NCBI RefSeq assembly: GCF_001590925.1
Contig: NZ_BCTU01000013.1
Location: 141,481 to 205,480, forward strand
Source: Serratia plymuthica NBRC 102599
Lineage (GTDB): Bacteria; Pseudomonadota; Gammaproteobacteria; Enterobacterales; Enterobacteriaceae
Direction of reading: 5' to 3'
Length of the DNA stretch: 64,000 nucleotides
The notes under the pieces were generated by a model. It had not been told where the DNA came from. It saw only the letters and a program-made list of their open reading frames with translations, and did no database searches. The position numbers and the translations under genes were made by a program. Below, piece by piece: positions 41,201-50,667 of the stretch; position 1 is the first letter of the stretch, and the number at the start of each line of letters is the position of its first letter.

Positions 41201-42686
41201 GCCAGGCTTCACTGCGGCTGACCTGGCCGGCGATTTTACCCACCAGCTGATAAGCTTGTTCAAACTGACCGTGCGCGGCGTCGGCCACGCTCAGTTTCTG
41301 CTCGAGCATCAGCAACGCTTCCGTCGCTTCCTGCTCACGCGCCTGGAAAGTATCCAGCCACTGTTCGGCATTTTCAGCGGTCAGTTCTGGCAGTTGGCAC
41401 AGGGAACGAGCGCGCTCCAATGCCTGCAACGCCTGCTGATACTGAATGGCACGGGTCTGCTGCACGTCGAGCGCCTGCTGGTAGTCGGCGAGCTGGCTTT
41501 TCAGTTCATCCACTTCCAGTTCGGCCGCCTCGGCGCGCGCTTCGTTTTCGGCCTGCTGCTCACTGGCCTCGGCAACCACTTCGTTCTGTTCTTCCAGGCG
41601 GTAGGTCAGCTCTTCCAGATCGCCTTCATAACGCTCGATCTTTTCCTGCTGACGCATCGCCGTCTGCACCAGATTCAGGTGATCGCTGGCGGCCTGGTAG
41701 TCGGTTTCCAAATCGGATTCCGCGCCGCTCTGCTCTGCCAACTCACGCGCCATTTCCACGTGGCGATACTGCTCGGCGGCCAGCTGTTTACGGCTGCCCA
41801 GCAGATCGCTGCGCAGCGCCAGCGCGCCGTCCAGATGAATGCGCCGTTCGTTGGCATGGCGCATGTAGTCTGCCGCCACGTAGGACGTGGCTTCGGAAAT
41901 CAGGTGCTTGAACAGGTCACGGTCCGACTGAGTGACGCGGATCGCTTCCAGCGTCATGCGGTTTTCACGCAGTGCCGCTTCCATATCCTGGAACGCCTTG
42001 CGCACGCCGCTGTTTTCCGGCAACAGATAATCGCGCAGCGACCGGGTGATGGCGCTGGAGATCCCGCCGTACAGCGAGGCCTCGATCAGGCGGTAAAACT
42101 TGCTGCGATCGGCGGACGAACGCAGGCGTTTCGGCAGCACGCCCAGATCGAACATTAACGCGTGGTAATCGGTGATGGAGTTGAACTGCTTGAACTGCAC
42201 GCCTTCCATCTCTTCGACACGCTCTTTCAGTTCCTGCAGCGTCAGTACGCGCGCCTGGCGCTCGCCTACCGTTTGGGTCAGCAGTTCAGTAGGCTGCACC
42301 GCTGTCGGTAGCCCCTGAATGGTGAACGGCTTGATGTCCACCTTACGGTCGCGACCGGCTACCTGCTGCAAACGCACGCCAACCACCACGCGCTGATGGC
42401 GCGAGTTGATCACGTCGAGAGTAGAGTAGCAGACCCCGGCGCGCAGCTTGCCGTGCAAGCCTTTGTCGCGTGAACCGCTGGTGGCGCCGGCTTCGGTGGT
42501 ATTACGAAAGTGCAGCAGCGTCAAATCGGGGATTAGCGCGGTGACGAAAGCCGCCATAGTGGTGGATTTCCCGGCCCCGTTACCGCCGGACAGCGTGGTC
42601 ACCAGCTCATCCAGATCAAAGGTACGAGCAAAGAAGCCGTTCCAGTTAACCAGCGTCAGCGAGCGAAATTTACCGCGTTCAATCAT
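38238..42686 (-). CDS. mukB: Chromosome partition protein MukB
   Basis: MukB (1482 residues, E. coli 1486) is the SMC-like ATPase of the MukBEF condensin that organises and segregates the chromosome outside Ter. The N-terminal head has Walker [11 protein letters not shown] (34-43). Two long coiled coils rich in Glu, Gln and Arg (about 300-640 and 800-1100) flank a compact hinge (about 645-780). The C-terminal head has the signature [13 protein letters not shown] and Walker [15 protein letters not shown] (about 1400). Its ATG overlaps the mukE stop (ATGA), completing the coupled cmoM-mukF-mukE-mukB series. Confidence 0.98.
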   Translation of the reverse strand: MIERGKFRSLTLVNWNGFFARTFDLDELVTTLSGGNGAGKSTTMAAFVTALIPDLTLLHFRNTTEAGATSGSRDKGLHGKLRAGVCYSTLDVINSRHQRVVVGVRLQQVAGRDRKVDIKPFTIQGLPTAVQPTELLTQTVGERQARVLTLQELKERVEEMEGVQFKQFNSITDYHALMFDLGVLPKRLRSSADRSKFYRLIEASLYGGISSAITRSLRDYLLPENSGVRKAFQDMEAALRENRMTLEAIRVTQSDRDLFKHLISEATSYVAADYMRHANERRIHLDGALALRSDLLGSRKQLAAEQYRHVEMARELAEQSGAESDLETDYQAASDHLNLVQTAMRQQEKIERYEGDLEELTYRLEEQNEVVAEASEQQAENEARAEAAELEVDELKSQLADYQQALDVQQTRAIQYQQALQALERARSLCQLPELTAENAEQWLDTFQAREQEATEALLMLEQKLSVADAAHGQFEQAYQLVGKIAGQVSRSEAWQCARELLRDWPSQQHLAERVQPLRMRLSELEQRLRSQQDAERLLQEFCKRHGQEYQPDDLDALLQELEERLESLSQSVSDAGERRMEMRQELEQIQQRIRELTARAPVWLAAQDSLSQLSEQSGEELESSQQVTEFMQQLLERERETTVERDEVAARKREVEAQIERLSQPGGAEDQRLVTLAERFGGVLLSEIYDDVTIDDAPYFSALYGPSRHAIVVPDLSLVREMLEGLEDCPEDLYLIEGDPQSFDDSVFAVEEQDRAVLVKTADRQWRYSRYPEVPLFGRAARENRLEVLHAERETLAERYATLSFDVQKTQRSHQAFSRFIGSHLAVAFDADPEAEIRGLNSRRGEIERALNNHEAQNQQQRQQYDQAKEGISALNRLMPLVSLLNDDTLQDRVEEIREELEEAQDAARHIQQHGVSLTKLEPLLSVLQSDPQQHEQLQQDYTQAQSVQRQAKQQAFALIEVVQRRAHFGYTDSAGMQNANNDLNDKLRQRLEHAEAERTRAREQLRQYQTQFTQYSQVLASLKSSYDAKRDMLKELSQELVDIGVQADANAEARARARRDELHAALSTNRARRNQLEKQLTFCEAEMDSLQKKLRKLERDYYQLREQVVTAKAGWCAVMRMVKDNGVERRLHRRELAYMDGDELRSMSDKALGALRLAVSDNEHLRDVLRLSEDPKRPERKIQFYIAVYQHLRERIRQDIIRTDDPVEAIEQMEIELGRLTEELTAREQKLAISSKSVANIIRKTIQREQNRIRMLNQGLQAVSFGQVKSVRLNVNVREAHATLLDVLAEQREQHQDLFNSNRLTFSEALAKLYQRLNPQIDMGQRTPQTIGEELLDYRNYLELEVEVFRGSDGWLRAESGALSTGEAIGTGMSILVMVVQSWEEESRRLRGKDISPCRLLFLDEAARLDAKSIATLFELCDRLEMQLIIAAPENISPEKGTTYKLVRKVFQNHEHVHVVGLRGFANELPAPGTAAVETP

Positions 42687-43411
42687 TCCTGTTCATCCTC
42701 TGCACTGTCCGGAGTGTTATCAACCTGCTGGTCTTCAGCTTCGCTCTCGTCATTCAGCGACAGACTGTTTTCAACCGGCATCGCCTCACCGTCACGAATC
42801 ATGCGCAGTTGCGCTTCACGCGGATCGTCACCGCTGCGCACGTCGGCGCCAAAGCGGAACACGGCTTCGGTGATGCGGAACTTGCTGCTGTCATTGCCCA
42901 TGAAATAGACCATGCCCAGACGACGCAGGCGGTTCAGCGAGGTGCGCACTTTTTCGTGCAGTTTCTGACGATCGAGATCCGAGCCTGTGGAACGCTGGTT
43001 AACGAACTTCAGCAATTTGGTCTCATCCGCCAGGCTCAGCAACTCGTCATACAGCTCCTGATGGCTGAAAATCCCCTCATGCGCCAGACGCTCTGGGCTG
43101 AGATAGAGATAGCACAGGATTTTACCTACCATCATGTCCAGCTCGGACAATACCGAACGCGGGATCAGGGTAGTGGAACGCGGGCGCAGGTAGAAAAACC
43201 CTTCCGGTGCACGGATCAGTTCCACGCTGTAGCGGGTGTAAAACTCTTCCAGTTCATCCTGGAAATCCATTAAGAAGGCATGGTTGTCCAGCTCATCGAT
43301 ACCGATGTGACGACCCGCACGCAGTTGGCTGTCGAGCGCCGGGAACAGCGCGTTAGACAATGCCTTGGCCAGCTTGACTGGCATTACTTGTTCAATATTT
43401 GTCGATGACAT
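42683..43411 (-). CDS. mukE: Chromosome partition protein MukE
   Basis: MukE (242 residues, a little longer than E. coli) is the winged-helix KITE-type subunit that bridges MukF and Muk[19 protein letters not shown] at 43411 is the family start; the frame runs 27 codons further into mukF. The [12 protein letters not shown] and [19 protein letters not shown] segments are essentially identical to E. coli, while the acidic C-terminal tail (about 215-242) varies. It overlaps the end of mukF by 20 bases and mukB by four. Confidence 0.97.
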   Translation of the reverse strand: MSSTNIEQVMPVKLAKALSNALFPALDSQLRAGRHIGIDELDNHAFLMDFQDELEEFYTRYSVELIRAPEGFFYLRPRSTTLIPRSVLSELDMMVGKILCYLYLSPERLAHEGIFSHQELYDELLSLADETKLLKFVNQRSTGSDLDRQKLHEKVRTSLNRLRRLGMVYFMGNDSSKFRITEAVFRFGADVRSGDDPREAQLRMIRDGEAMPVENSLSLNDESEAEDQQVDNTPDSAEDEQE

Positions 43412-44714
43412 GGGCCTGGACCTTGGCTCCGTAATCATTGATTGCCTGCCATTGCGCCGGCAACCCTGAAAAATCTGCTTCAGCCACACCAAGGCGCACA
43501 GCCTGGTCGACCACTAAACGTGCTACGTCGAAATGACGCGCACGCGGATATTGCGCCAGATAATCGCGCATTACCGCCCCTAAATTGAGCGGCATCTGTT
43601 GTTCCTGATAAATCTTCAGCGCCTGTTCGATCATTGCCGCCAGTTGTTCGCGGATCTCGCTGAACTCTTCGAACTCCAGATCCGGCGGCAGTTCCCCAGT
43701 CACTTCCTCGCTGCGCAGCGCCAGCTCTTCGTCACGCATATCCAGCAAGCGGTCGGCGTTGGCGTGGGTCAGCGTCCATGGATTGTCGAAATAGTTTTGC
43801 ACCGATTGGCGCAGGCGTTGGGCGAACACGCGGTTCTTATCCATGTCGATCGCGGTACGGATAAATTTATGCACGTGACGGTCGTAACCGATCCACAGGT
43901 CAATCGCCTGCTGGCCCCAGCTGATAATGCGATCGAGCTTGCTTTGCAGATCGAACACCAGTTTGTCGACGAAACCCAGTTCCATCCCGCCCAGCGTCGC
44001 ATCCTGAATGCGCAACAGGTTGGCCTGCAGCTTGTCGCCCGCCGCCTCCAGCGTATCTTGCAGCTCGCGCAGCGTGCCGGAAGTCTCGGACAACAGCATC
44101 TCACAGCTGGAGATCGCCGCGCGCCAATCCTGATTCAGCAGTGCGGCGATATCTTCCTTCACGCCCTGCTGTTGCTCATCCATCAGCCGTTGGGTCATGT
44201 CGATACTGTCGAAGATTTCCGCCACCGAATATTTCAGCGGTGCAAACACGTTGCGGTGCCAATGGAAATCATCTCCGCCCTCTTCGGCGGCGTCGGCGGC
44301 GCGCTTTAGCTCTTCCGCCACGATCGACAGCTGCATCGACAGGCGCAGCGTAGAGAATTCGCGCTGACGGATATAGTAATCGGTGATACCGATGCCCAAC
44401 GGGGTCAGACGGTAAATCGCATTGCCGTCTGCCAGTTCGCTGGTAAAGCGGTTTAACAGGCGCTGGCGCACCATGTCGTTAATCGCATTGTTGGCGCGGA
44501 CCGCCACCGTTTCATGCGTCTGTTCGAAACCCTTGCTGACATGGCGAAATGCATCAACCAGCTCACCTTCGCTCATCTCGCCGTCCAGTCGCTCGCCGTT
44601 AAGGGTGGCGATAGCGAGCAAAAACGCGAGACGCTCCGTAGGGAGCGAAATAGAGAAATCATTTTTCCGTGCCCAGGCGACCAGTTCGGGTACTGTCTGG
44701 GAAAATTCACTCAT
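43392..44714 (-). CDS. mukF: Kleisin subunit MukF
   Basis: MukF (440 residues, the E. coli length) is the kleisin of MukBEF. An N-terminal winged-helix dimerisation domain (1-115, [20 protein letters not shown]) and a helical bundle (about 120-300) lead to an acidic linker. The C-terminal winged helix binds the MukB head. [21 protein letters not shown] and [20 protein letters not shown] are conserved. The start overlaps the cmoM stop by four bases. Confidence 0.98.
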   Translation of the reverse strand: MSEFSQTVPELVAWARKNDFSISLPTERLAFLLAIATLNGERLDGEMSEGELVDAFRHVSKGFEQTHETVAVRANNAINDMVRQRLLNRFTSELADGNAIYRLTPLGIGITDYYIRQREFSTLRLSMQLSIVAEELKRAADAAEEGGDDFHWHRNVFAPLKYSVAEIFDSIDMTQRLMDEQQQGVKEDIAALLNQDWRAAISSCEMLLSETSGTLRELQDTLEAAGDKLQANLLRIQDATLGGMELGFVDKLVFDLQSKLDRIISWGQQAIDLWIGYDRHVHKFIRTAIDMDKNRVFAQRLRQSVQNYFDNPWTLTHANADRLLDMRDEELALRSEEVTGELPPDLEFEEFSEIREQLAAMIEQALKIYQEQQMPLNLGAVMRDYLAQYPRARHFDVARLVVDQAVRLGVAEADFSGLPAQWQAINDYGAKVQAHVIDKY

Positions 44715-45496
44715 AGTTCGTCCTTCAGGTTTGGTTTATGCGCCATGACGTGAATATAGCGCCCCAAACTCACGTACGGCTCCTGCCGGCAATAGTGCTG
44801 TTCAAGCGCCAGTAACTCTTCAAATTTTTGCGTCTGTAGCTGCCTGCTCTGCAGATAATCGTGGAACACCCGCACGCCGGTTTTCCCGCTGATGCGCATG
44901 CCCATTTGCTCCAGCCAGCCATAAACCTGCGGCGGGTTGTGCGGATATTGCGGCGACAAAGAGCGCTTTCTGCGCCTTCTGACCTCTGGATTCACCAGTT
45001 GGAAATTACCCAACACCACGTTGCGCATCAAGAGGCCGTTGGCATTAAAGAACATCAATGACAGTGCGCCGCCGGGTAGCAGGCAGTTGAACAATGCCTG
45101 CAACGCCGCCTCAGGTTCAGCAATCCATTCAAGCACCGCGTGGAACAATATCAGATCAACCGGCTGTTCCAAGTGCTGACCAATATCCTGCGCTGAACTT
45201 TGTATGAATTGCATGTTCTGGCTCACACCTTTCTGTTCGGCCAGTTGCGCAGCGCGTTGGATCATCTCACCAGAAAGATCGCACAACAACACCTGATGTC
45301 CTAATTCTGCCAGTTGGCAGGCCATGTGGCCTTCGCCGCCGCCGGCATCCAGAATGCGCAGCGGCCGCTGCGGCAACTGGGCCAGCAGCGTGGTCAGGTC
45401 CTGCCAGACTACCGCCTGACGGATCTTCCCTTTGGTGGTGCCGTAAATATTACGCGCAAACTTTTCAGCAATATCGTCAAAATTGCGATCCTGCAT
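44711..45496 (-). CDS. cmoM: tRNA 5-carboxymethoxyuridine methyltransferase CmoM
   Basis: CmoM (SmtA, 261 residues, the E. coli length) is a SAM-dependent class I methyltransferase that converts cmo5U34 to its methyl ester in some tRNAs. The SAM motif [20 protein letters not shown] (about 47-66) and motif [19 protein letters not shown] are present, followed by a basic [10 protein letters not shown] stretch. [19 protein letters not shown] at 45496 is the family start. It is the first gene of the muk operon, divergent from elyC. Confidence 0.95.
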   Translation of the reverse strand: MQDRNFDDIAEKFARNIYGTTKGKIRQAVVWQDLTTLLAQLPQRPLRILDAGGGEGHMACQLAELGHQVLLCDLSGEMIQRAAQLAEQKGVSQNMQFIQSSAQDIGQHLEQPVDLILFHAVLEWIAEPEAALQALFNCLLPGGALSLMFFNANGLLMRNVVLGNFQLVNPEVRRRRKRSLSPQYPHNPPQVYGWLEQMGMRISGKTGVRVFHDYLQSRQLQTQKFEELLALEQHYCRQEPYVSLGRYIHVMAHKPNLKDEL

Positions 45497-45647
45497 GGAC
45501 AACGGCTCCGCTGATCTTATCCTGATGGGGGCAAAGCGCCAGCCCATTCAAACCTGCTATTTTGGCACAGACTGGCTTAGAATGAATCTTCTTGCGGCCT
45601 GATTGTGCCCGGATGTCGTTTTTTCGCCCAAAAGGACCTGATTTTTG

Positions 45648-46421
45648 ATGCTGTTCAACCTGAAAAAGTTCATTGGCGCCATTTTAATGCCATTACCTGC
45701 GCTGCTGCTGTTGATGGGGCTGGCGCTGTTGCTGCTATGGTTCACCCGCTGGCAAAAAAGCGGCAAAGTAATTTTATCACTGAGCTGGCTGTTTTTACTG
45801 CTTTTCAGCCTGCAGCCGGTGGCCGACCGGCTGTTGCGACCGATAGAATCTGAATATGTAACCTATCGTGGCAATGACCCGGTGAATTATATCGTGGTGC
45901 TGGGTGGCGGCTATACCTTTAACCCGGATTGGGCTCCCAGCTCCAACCTGATAGGTAACAGCCTGCCACGAGTGACGGAGGGCGTGCGCTTATATCTCGC
46001 GCATCCGGGCAGCAAGATGGTGTTCACCGGTGCCGGCGGCGCCAATACCTTGAGCAACGCTGCAACTGCGGCGCGGGTAGCAGAAAGCCTGGGAGTGCCG
46101 CGTAGCGATATGGTGTTGTTGGATCGCCCGATGGATACCGAGCAAGAGGCGTTACAGGTGTCGAAGCTGGTCGGCCAGCAACCGTTTATACTGGTGACCT
46201 CAGCCAACCATTTGCCGCGGGCGATGCGCTTTTTTGAAGCCAAGGGGCTGCACCCTATTCCGGCGCCGGCCAATCAGTTGGCCATCAGCTCCAGGTTAAA
46301 TATTTGGGATCGCGTAGTCCCCTCAGCCATGTTCCTTGGCCACAGCGAACGTGCCTGGTATGAAACTTTGGGCAGCCTGTGGCAATCGCTCAAAGGGGCC
46401 GATGAGGCCTCTGCCGACTAG
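45648..46421 (+). CDS. elyC: Envelope biogenesis factor ElyC
   Basis: ElyC (YcbC, 257 residues) is a DUF218 inner-membrane protein that in E. coli is needed for peptidoglycan assembly at low temperature. Two hydrophobic helices (about 8-32 and 41-60) precede the periplasmic DUF218 domain with IVVLGGGYTFNP, VFTGAGGANT, DTEQEA and LVTSANHLPRAM. AAAGGA lies before the ATG at 45648; a TTG codon just upstream is not needed. Its stop overlaps the convergent ycbJ stop by four bases, and no terminator separates them. Confidence 0.93.
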   Translation: MLFNLKKFIGAILMPLPALLLLMGLALLLLWFTRWQKSGKVILSLSWLFLLLFSLQPVADRLLRPIESEYVTYRGNDPVNYIVVLGGGYTFNPDWAPSSNLIGNSLPRVTEGVRLYLAHPGSKMVFTGAGGANTLSNAATAARVAESLGVPRSDMVLLDRPMDTEQEALQVSKLVGQQPFILVTSANHLPRAMRFFEAKGLHPIPAPANQLAISSRLNIWDRVVPSAMFLGHSERAWYETLGSLWQSLKGADEASAD

Positions 46422-47314
46422 CCTGCAAGCCAGGGCAGCAGCTGTTTCGACGCATGGTCAAACAGCTGCCTATCCAGCTTGCCGGTGTGAATTAACCGCC
46501 CTGCCGCTTCCCATACGCCATACAGCCAACGTCGCACCAGGAACGACTCCGATACCGGTGCCCGCTGCAAATAATAAAACATCAGTTGGCTGGGCATCCC
46601 GGCCTCGCACAGCCTGAACAGCTCATATTCACGCGGTGCCCACAGCATCATCCCAGGGTTGAGCATCGCCAGCAGTTGGTCGCTTTTGGCGTCTTTCAGC
46701 ATGCTGCGCAATGACAGGTTGCCGTGCACCAGCACACAAGGATCGTCGAAACCGACAAAAAAATGGGTCAGCGCCTCCCGCGTGCGATACAACAAGCGGC
46801 GATCGGCCATCGTCAACTGCGGCGAGTTGAGATTCCCGAGCGTCGACCACAGCACCTCGACCCGCTGCTGATACCAACAAAACCAGTCGTTTTCCTGCGT
46901 GCTGTCAACCGTGCCGACGCAGCCGTGGCTGTCGATACGGTGCCAAGCCAATACGCCATCGACGATCTGTTCCATCAGCATATTCCAACGGTCCGGCGTT
47001 CGCGTCGGCGCCTCCACCGACACCCCCCGCAGACGCTCGATCAACAGGATCTCTTTATAGGGCGCCTGATGGGTATAGACCACGCCATACACCGTCGGCA
47101 GGCGGATATCCCCTTCACGCGCCAGCATCGACAACTTATAAGCTTCCTGCTGGGCTATGCCCTGACAGACAAAGCTTTTTGCCATCAGCGGGATCGCGTG
47201 ACCCTGTTGGTCATACAACGAGTACATGTGTGCATAAGGTTGTTCGCTAACGCGTTCCAGTCGACTGATGGATTCGCCCAGCACAATGCTCAGTTCGGCG
47301 CGTAACTGCTCCAT
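46418..47314 (-). CDS. ycbJ: YcbJ, kinase-like phosphotransferase-fold protein
   Basis: This 298-residue cytosolic protein matches YcbJ, an uncharacterised member of the aminoglycoside-phosphotransferase or protein-kinase-like fold. LMAKSF (about 43-48) corresponds to the ATP-binding lysine. VLVHGNLSLRSML (about 195) is the catalytic-loop equivalent, but it has HGN where active kinases have HxD. LAMLNPGMMLW stands where a DFG-type metal motif would be and lacks the aspartate. The catalytic function is therefore doubtful. The gene lies between elyC and kdsB as in E. coli. Confidence 0.85.
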   Translation of the reverse strand: MEQLRAELSIVLGESISRLERVSEQPYAHMYSLYDQQGHAIPLMAKSFVCQGIAQQEAYKLSMLAREGDIRLPTVYGVVYTHQAPYKEILLIERLRGVSVEAPTRTPDRWNMLMEQIVDGVLAWHRIDSHGCVGTVDSTQENDWFCWYQQRVEVLWSTLGNLNSPQLTMADRRLLYRTREALTHFFVGFDDPCVLVHGNLSLRSMLKDAKSDQLLAMLNPGMMLWAPREYELFRLCEAGMPSQLMFYYLQRAPVSESFLVRRWLYGVWEAAGRLIHTGKLDRQLFDHASKQLLPWLAG

Positions 47315-47463
47315 AAGGAAATAACCTCAAGAGAAAAAGAGGAGACGCTGACATCATCGAACGGTGAGCAAAAAAAATCCTCAACGCAGATCAACAAAAT
47401 GGGGATAAAGAATACGGGAAATTGTACCGCCGACACGCCAGGCGACGTGCCGGCTTTTAATGC

Positions 47464-48213
47464 TTAGCCCTTGATGCTGTCGCGCACGCGCTGCAGATCT
47501 TCCGGCGTATCGACACCCACGGTTGGAATGGCTTTAGCAACCCCCACATGGATTTTTTCACCGTACCACAGCACCCGCAGCTGCTCCAGCAGCTCAATTT
47601 GCTCCAGTTGGCTTGGTGCCCAGCTGACATAACGGCGTACAAAACCGGCACGATAGGCGTAAATGCCGATGTGGCGCAGCAAGCTGTCGCCAATACTTTC
47701 TTTGGATTGAGCAAAACGTTCTCGATCCCAGGGAATAGTCGCGCGTGAAAAATAGAGCGCATAACCCTGTGCATCCATCACTACTTTGACGGCATTGGGG
47801 TTAAAGGCTTCTTCCGCGCTGTCGATCGGTACCGCAAGAGTGGCCATGCCGGCCTGGCTGGCTGCCAGATTTTCTGCCACCTGGCGTACGATCACCGGCG
47901 GGATCATCGGTTCGTCACCCTGCACGTTAACGATGATCTCGTCATCGGCAAAACCATAATGCTCGATCACTTCCGCCAGGCGTTCGGTGCCGGAATGGTG
48001 ATGCGGGCTGGTCATGCACACTTCGCCACCGGCGGCTTTTACCGCTTTGGCCACTTCGGGGTGATCGGTCGCTACGATAACGCGGCTGGCGCCGGACTCA
48101 CGTGCACGTTCCATTACGTGCACCACCATTGGCTTACCGTGAATATCGGCCAACGGCTTGCCCGGCAAACGGGTTGATGCGTAACGGGCTGGAATAATAG
48201 CGATAAAACTCAT
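47464..48213 (-). CDS. kdsB: CMP-KDO synthetase
   Basis: KdsB (249 residues, E. coli 248) activates 3-deoxy-D-manno-octulosonate with CTP for the LPS inner core. The nucleotide-binding [15 protein letters not shown] (about 7-21), [16 protein letters not shown] and [11 protein letters not shown] motifs are intact. It starts within an ATGA overlap with the upstream ycaR. Downstream, an imperfect 9-base stem (GCCGGCACG with CGTGTCGGC, about 47431-47458) without a T-run may end the transcript. Confidence 0.97.
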   Translation of the reverse strand: MSFIAIIPARYASTRLPGKPLADIHGKPMVVHVMERARESGASRVIVATDHPEVAKAVKAAGGEVCMTSPHHHSGTERLAEVIEHYGFADDEIIVNVQGDEPMIPPVIVRQVAENLAASQAGMATLAVPIDSAEEAFNPNAVKVVMDAQGYALYFSRATIPWDRERFAQSKESIGDSLLRHIGIYAYRAGFVRRYVSWAPSQLEQIELLEQLRVLWYGEKIHVGVAKAIPTVGVDTPEDLQRVRDSIKG

Positions 48214-48392
48214 GCGTGTTTCTCATCCAATGACAGCGAACGCGCTTCGTTTTCCAGCAGTACGGGAATGCCATCACGCAGCGGATAGGCGAGGCCGTCC
48301 ACTTTGCAGACCAGTTCCTGGTTTTCTTTATTGAAATAGAGCTTACCGTTGCAAACCGGGCAGGCAACGATTTCGAGTAAACGGTGGTCCAT
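48210..48392 (-). CDS. ycaR: Trm112-like small protein YcaR
   Basis: YcaR (60 residues, same as E. coli) is a Trm112/UPF0434-family protein with a zinc-ribbon-like core: CPVC at 11-14 and a third cysteine in [20 protein letters not shown] (split [11 protein letters not shown] and LRDGIPVLL). Members often act as small partner subunits; the role beside kdsB is unproven. The ATG at 48392 follows GAGGAAGC. The stop overlaps the kdsB start (ATGA), so the two are translationally coupled. Confidence 0.93.
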   Translation of the reverse strand: MDHRLLEIVACPVCNGKLYFNKENQELVCKVDGLAYPLRDGIPVLLENEARSLSLDEKHA

Positions 48393-48496
48393 GCTTCCTC
48401 CTGAGTGGAGATCTAAAGTGCGTGAGAATAGCATAACGCTATGTGCCAGGTTAATCACCGCTGTTTTACCGCTGCCTTTTAATCTGACGCGGGGGA

Positions 48497-48543
48497 TTGA
48501 ATTGACTGCGATGCAGGCGTAGAATTTTGTGATACAAGTCACA
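48497..48543 (+). promoter_or_regulatory. Consensus CRP site and candidate promoter
   Basis: TGTGA-TACAAG-TCACA (48528-48543) has both CRP half-sites perfect, flanked by T and A runs. Just before it, TTGAAT (48497-48502) and TAGAAT (48520-48525) are 17 bases apart. Plus-strand transcription would then start within the CRP site, which predicts repression by CRP. Read leftwards, the site lies 136 bases upstream of ycaR and could instead activate ycaR-kdsB. Confidence 0.6.
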
Positions 48544-48558
48544 AAAAAGACATTTTCC

Positions 48559-48612
48559 ATGATCAAACGTATTCACAAAATCATCGCCCTGTTTGCCAAT
48601 TTCAGCAACTAA
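48559..48612 (+). CDS. Putative 17-residue small protein
   Basis: An ATG at 48559 opens a 17-codon frame encoding [17 protein letters not shown]. It has a basic N-terminus and a hydrophobic amphipathic helix, in the style of small membrane peptides or type I toxins. It lies 16 bases after the CRP site and behind a plausible promoter, between ycaR and ycaQ. No clear Shine-Dalgarno is seen, and the only downstream structure is a GC-rich inverted repeat (GGGCGGCG near 48633 with CGCCGCTC near 48670). I recognise no homologue. It may be a chance frame or part of a small RNA. Confidence 0.25.
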   Translation: MIKRIHKIIALFANFSN

Positions 48613-48678
48613 GGCATAGATCTGATTGTAACGGGCGGCGCTGAAAATTCGTTTTACCCACGCTGACGACGCCGCTCG

Positions 48679-49905
48679 TTATTCCACTTCCCACCCTTCA
48701 CCCCATTCGACGGCCAACTGTGCCGGAATATCCCCCAGCGTCACCTGTTTTGCCCCGTGCCATTTTGCACTGCGCGTAATTGCCTGCCGAAGATCTTGCG
48801 CACGTTGTTTGCCAAACCGAACTTTGGCCTGCGGGTGGAAACTGATAATTTCGAAAATGCCCTGTCGCCGATGCATTTTGGCATCAATGCGGCCAATCAA
48901 CTCGCCCCGTTGCAACACCGGCAGGGTAAAGTAGCCGTACTGTCGCTTTTCCTTCGGCGTATAACACTCCAGCCGGTAATCAAAATCGAACAGCTCCAAC
49001 GCACGTCGGCGATCCCAAACCACAGGGTCAAACGGAGAAAGCAAGGTGGTCACACTGGATTTTAGCGCCCCCAGCTCTGCCAACTGCAGTTCTTGCACCA
49101 GTGAATGATGCACGTAAAAATCGCCGTCCAGCCCATCAACGACCACCGGCATTATTTCGCCCCGTTGCTGTAGCGATGCCAGCAGTACTTTCGGCGTAAC
49201 CCGCTTCAGACGGTAGTAATCCGCCAACCATTCAGCCCTGAAAATCCCCAGGTAACGGCAAGCCCTGCCAAGCATTTCCTGCTGCGCATGGTCCGCAGGT
49301 AACGCATGACGCTTATCATCCCAGTGCGGCAGTAACCTTTCTGTCAGATCGTAAACACGATGAAAATTACGCCGTTCGGCCACCATCAATTTACCGGCGG
49401 TGAACAAGATTTCGAGGTGGCGCTTTTCCGGCTTCCAGTCCCACCAACCGCTGTTCCCTCTTTTTTCGGCATTAAAATCTGCCGAACGCACCGGCCCGCT
49501 GGCTTCGATATGCAACAACAGATCGTCCATTGCCCCCTGATGCTTTTTCACCCACTCTTCAGAATATTTCCAGCCCATACCCTGCGGTTGCAGCATGCGA
49601 TGACGCAACAGACCAAAATCTTCAATGGGTAAAAAACAGGCTTCGTGCGCCCAATATTCGAACAGCTGACGACTGGCCAGCGCCTGTTCCAGCCATTCCG
49701 GCTGATAATCGCCCAGGCGGCTGAACAACACCAGATAGGGGCTGCGTGCGACAACGCTGATGGTATCTATTTGCAGTAATCCCATACGTTGAATGGCGGT
49801 AACCACATCGTCGGGTTTGGCTTTGCGTTTAATCGGGGATAATAGCCCTTGTGCGGCAAGATGAAGCGCGCGGGCGGCGGCAAGAGAAATAACCGGGGTA
49901 AGCAT
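48679..49905 (-). CDS. ycaQ: DNA interstrand-crosslink glycosylase YcaQ
   Basis: YcaQ (408 residues from this start, E. coli 410) is a winged-helix (HTH_42) DNA glycosylase that unhooks alkylated bases in interstrand cross-links. The QIDTI and RSPYLVLFSRLG segments, WAHEACF (about 90), WKPEKRHLE, LLSPFDPVVWDRRRA and YGYFTLPVLQRGELIGRID are conserved. The ATG at 49905 aligns with the E. coli start; another in-frame ATG lies 12 bases earlier. It directly follows lpxK in E. coli; here 2.7 kb of extra genes intervene. Confidence 0.93.
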   Translation of the reverse strand: MLTPVISLAAARALHLAAQGLLSPIKRKAKPDDVVTAIQRMGLLQIDTISVVARSPYLVLFSRLGDYQPEWLEQALASRQLFEYWAHEACFLPIEDFGLLRHRMLQPQGMGWKYSEEWVKKHQGAMDDLLLHIEASGPVRSADFNAEKRGNSGWWDWKPEKRHLEILFTAGKLMVAERRNFHRVYDLTERLLPHWDDKRHALPADHAQQEMLGRACRYLGIFRAEWLADYYRLKRVTPKVLLASLQQRGEIMPVVVDGLDGDFYVHHSLVQELQLAELGALKSSVTTLLSPFDPVVWDRRRALELFDFDYRLECYTPKEKRQYGYFTLPVLQRGELIGRIDAKMHRRQGIFEIISFHPQAKVRFGKQRAQDLRQAITRSAKWHGAKQVTLGDIPAQLAVEWGEGWEVE

Positions 49906-50015
49906 CCTGACATCCAAAGTCGTTAAGCGATTGCTCGATAATAGTGGATATCAGAAGATTTTTCTTCGCCAGTGCTTGGGGGTGGCGGCACCGGCACTGG
50001 CGAGGAAGGGGTGGG

Positions 50016-50237
50016 TCAGAACGCGATGACGTCTGCCGCTGACAGCCCGTGGGAGCTGCGATAGATCGAGAACTCAACGTTCTGACCTTCGTTTAACGAT
50101 TTATTTTTAGTATTGGCGATAGAACGACGGCTAACATAGATTTCGTCGCTACCATCTACCGGTGAAATAAAACCATAGCCTGCAGCTTGATCAAACCATT
50201 TCACACGGCCCATTTGTAACACAGTATTTTTAAACAT
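50016..50237 (-). CDS. Divergent CspA-family cold-shock protein
   Basis: This 73-residue protein has the cold-shock domain but an altered RNA-binding face. RNP1 reads AGYGFISP instead of KGFGFI, and RNP2 reads IYVSRRSI instead of VFVHFSAI, losing two aromatic residues and the histidine. The C-terminal GLSAADVIAF is typical. It lies downstream of the CspE-like gene on the same strand after that gene's terminator. A perfect 9-base stem-loop (CGCCAGTGC at 49967-49975 with GCACTGGCG at 49994-50002) follows the stop without a T-run. RNA binding may be weakened or different. Confidence 0.85.
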   Translation of the reverse strand: MFKNTVLQMGRVKWFDQAAGYGFISPVDGSDEIYVSRRSIANTKNKSLNEGQNVEFSIYRSSHGLSAADVIAF

Positions 50238-50340
50238 AACTTATATCCTTTTACTTGAGCATCCTTAACAACGTTATTTTTATTATTGTTGGACGCTACC
50301 AGCCCATCCTAAAGTTTTTCGTAACAAACCTCTCGTGAGC

Positions 50341-50370
50341 AAAAAATTAAAAACCCGCATTACGCGGGCT
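50341..50370 (-). terminator. Terminator of the CspE-like gene
   Basis: On the minus strand CCCGC-GTAAT-GCGGG is followed by TTTTTAATTTTTT. Confidence 0.9.
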
Positions 50371-50457
50371 TGTTGAACTTAATATCTTCCGCAATGAATC
50401 GGCATTAACGCCTCATCATGGTTGTATTAAGATCTCTTTACGTCATTGCCTGTTTAG

Positions 50458-50667
50458 TTACAGAGCAACAACGTTGGCGGCAGCCGGCCCGCGCGGGCTG
50501 TCCTGGATGGTATACTCAACACGCTGGCCTTCAGCCAGAGTTTTGAAACCGTCGGTCGCGATTGCAGAGAAATGTACGAATACATCTTTACCACCGTCGT
50601 TTTGCTCAATGAAACCAAAACCTTTGCTTTCGTTGAACCATTTAACCTGACCCGTTTTCTTAGACAT
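50458..50667 (-). CDS. CspE/CspC-like cold-shock protein
   Basis: This 69-residue protein is a standard cold-shock domain: [20 protein letters not shown], with RNP1 KGFGFI and RNP2 VFVHFSAI complete, and PAAANVVAL at the end. It is closest in memory to CspE and CspC, RNA chaperones and antiterminators, but the paralogue cannot be fixed without a tree. AAAAGGTAAATGTGTA precedes the ATG at 50667. A TAAAAT (plus 50875-50880) would give a leader of about 200 bases, the size of structured cold-shock leaders. Confidence 0.93.
   Translation of the reverse strand: MSKKTGQVKWFNESKGFGFIEQNDGGKDVFVHFSAIATDGFKTLAEGQRVEYTIQDSPRGPAAANVVAL

Noticed and set aside
38706..42158. Several long plus-strand open frames opposite mukB
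   Set aside because: They mirror the codon bias of mukB on the other strand, lack ribosome sites and show no family motif.
49967..50002. Hairpin after the divergent cold-shock gene as a rho-independent terminator
   Set aside because: The stem is perfect, but the bases after it on the transcribed strand are A-rich rather than T-rich, so I describe it only as a stem-loop.
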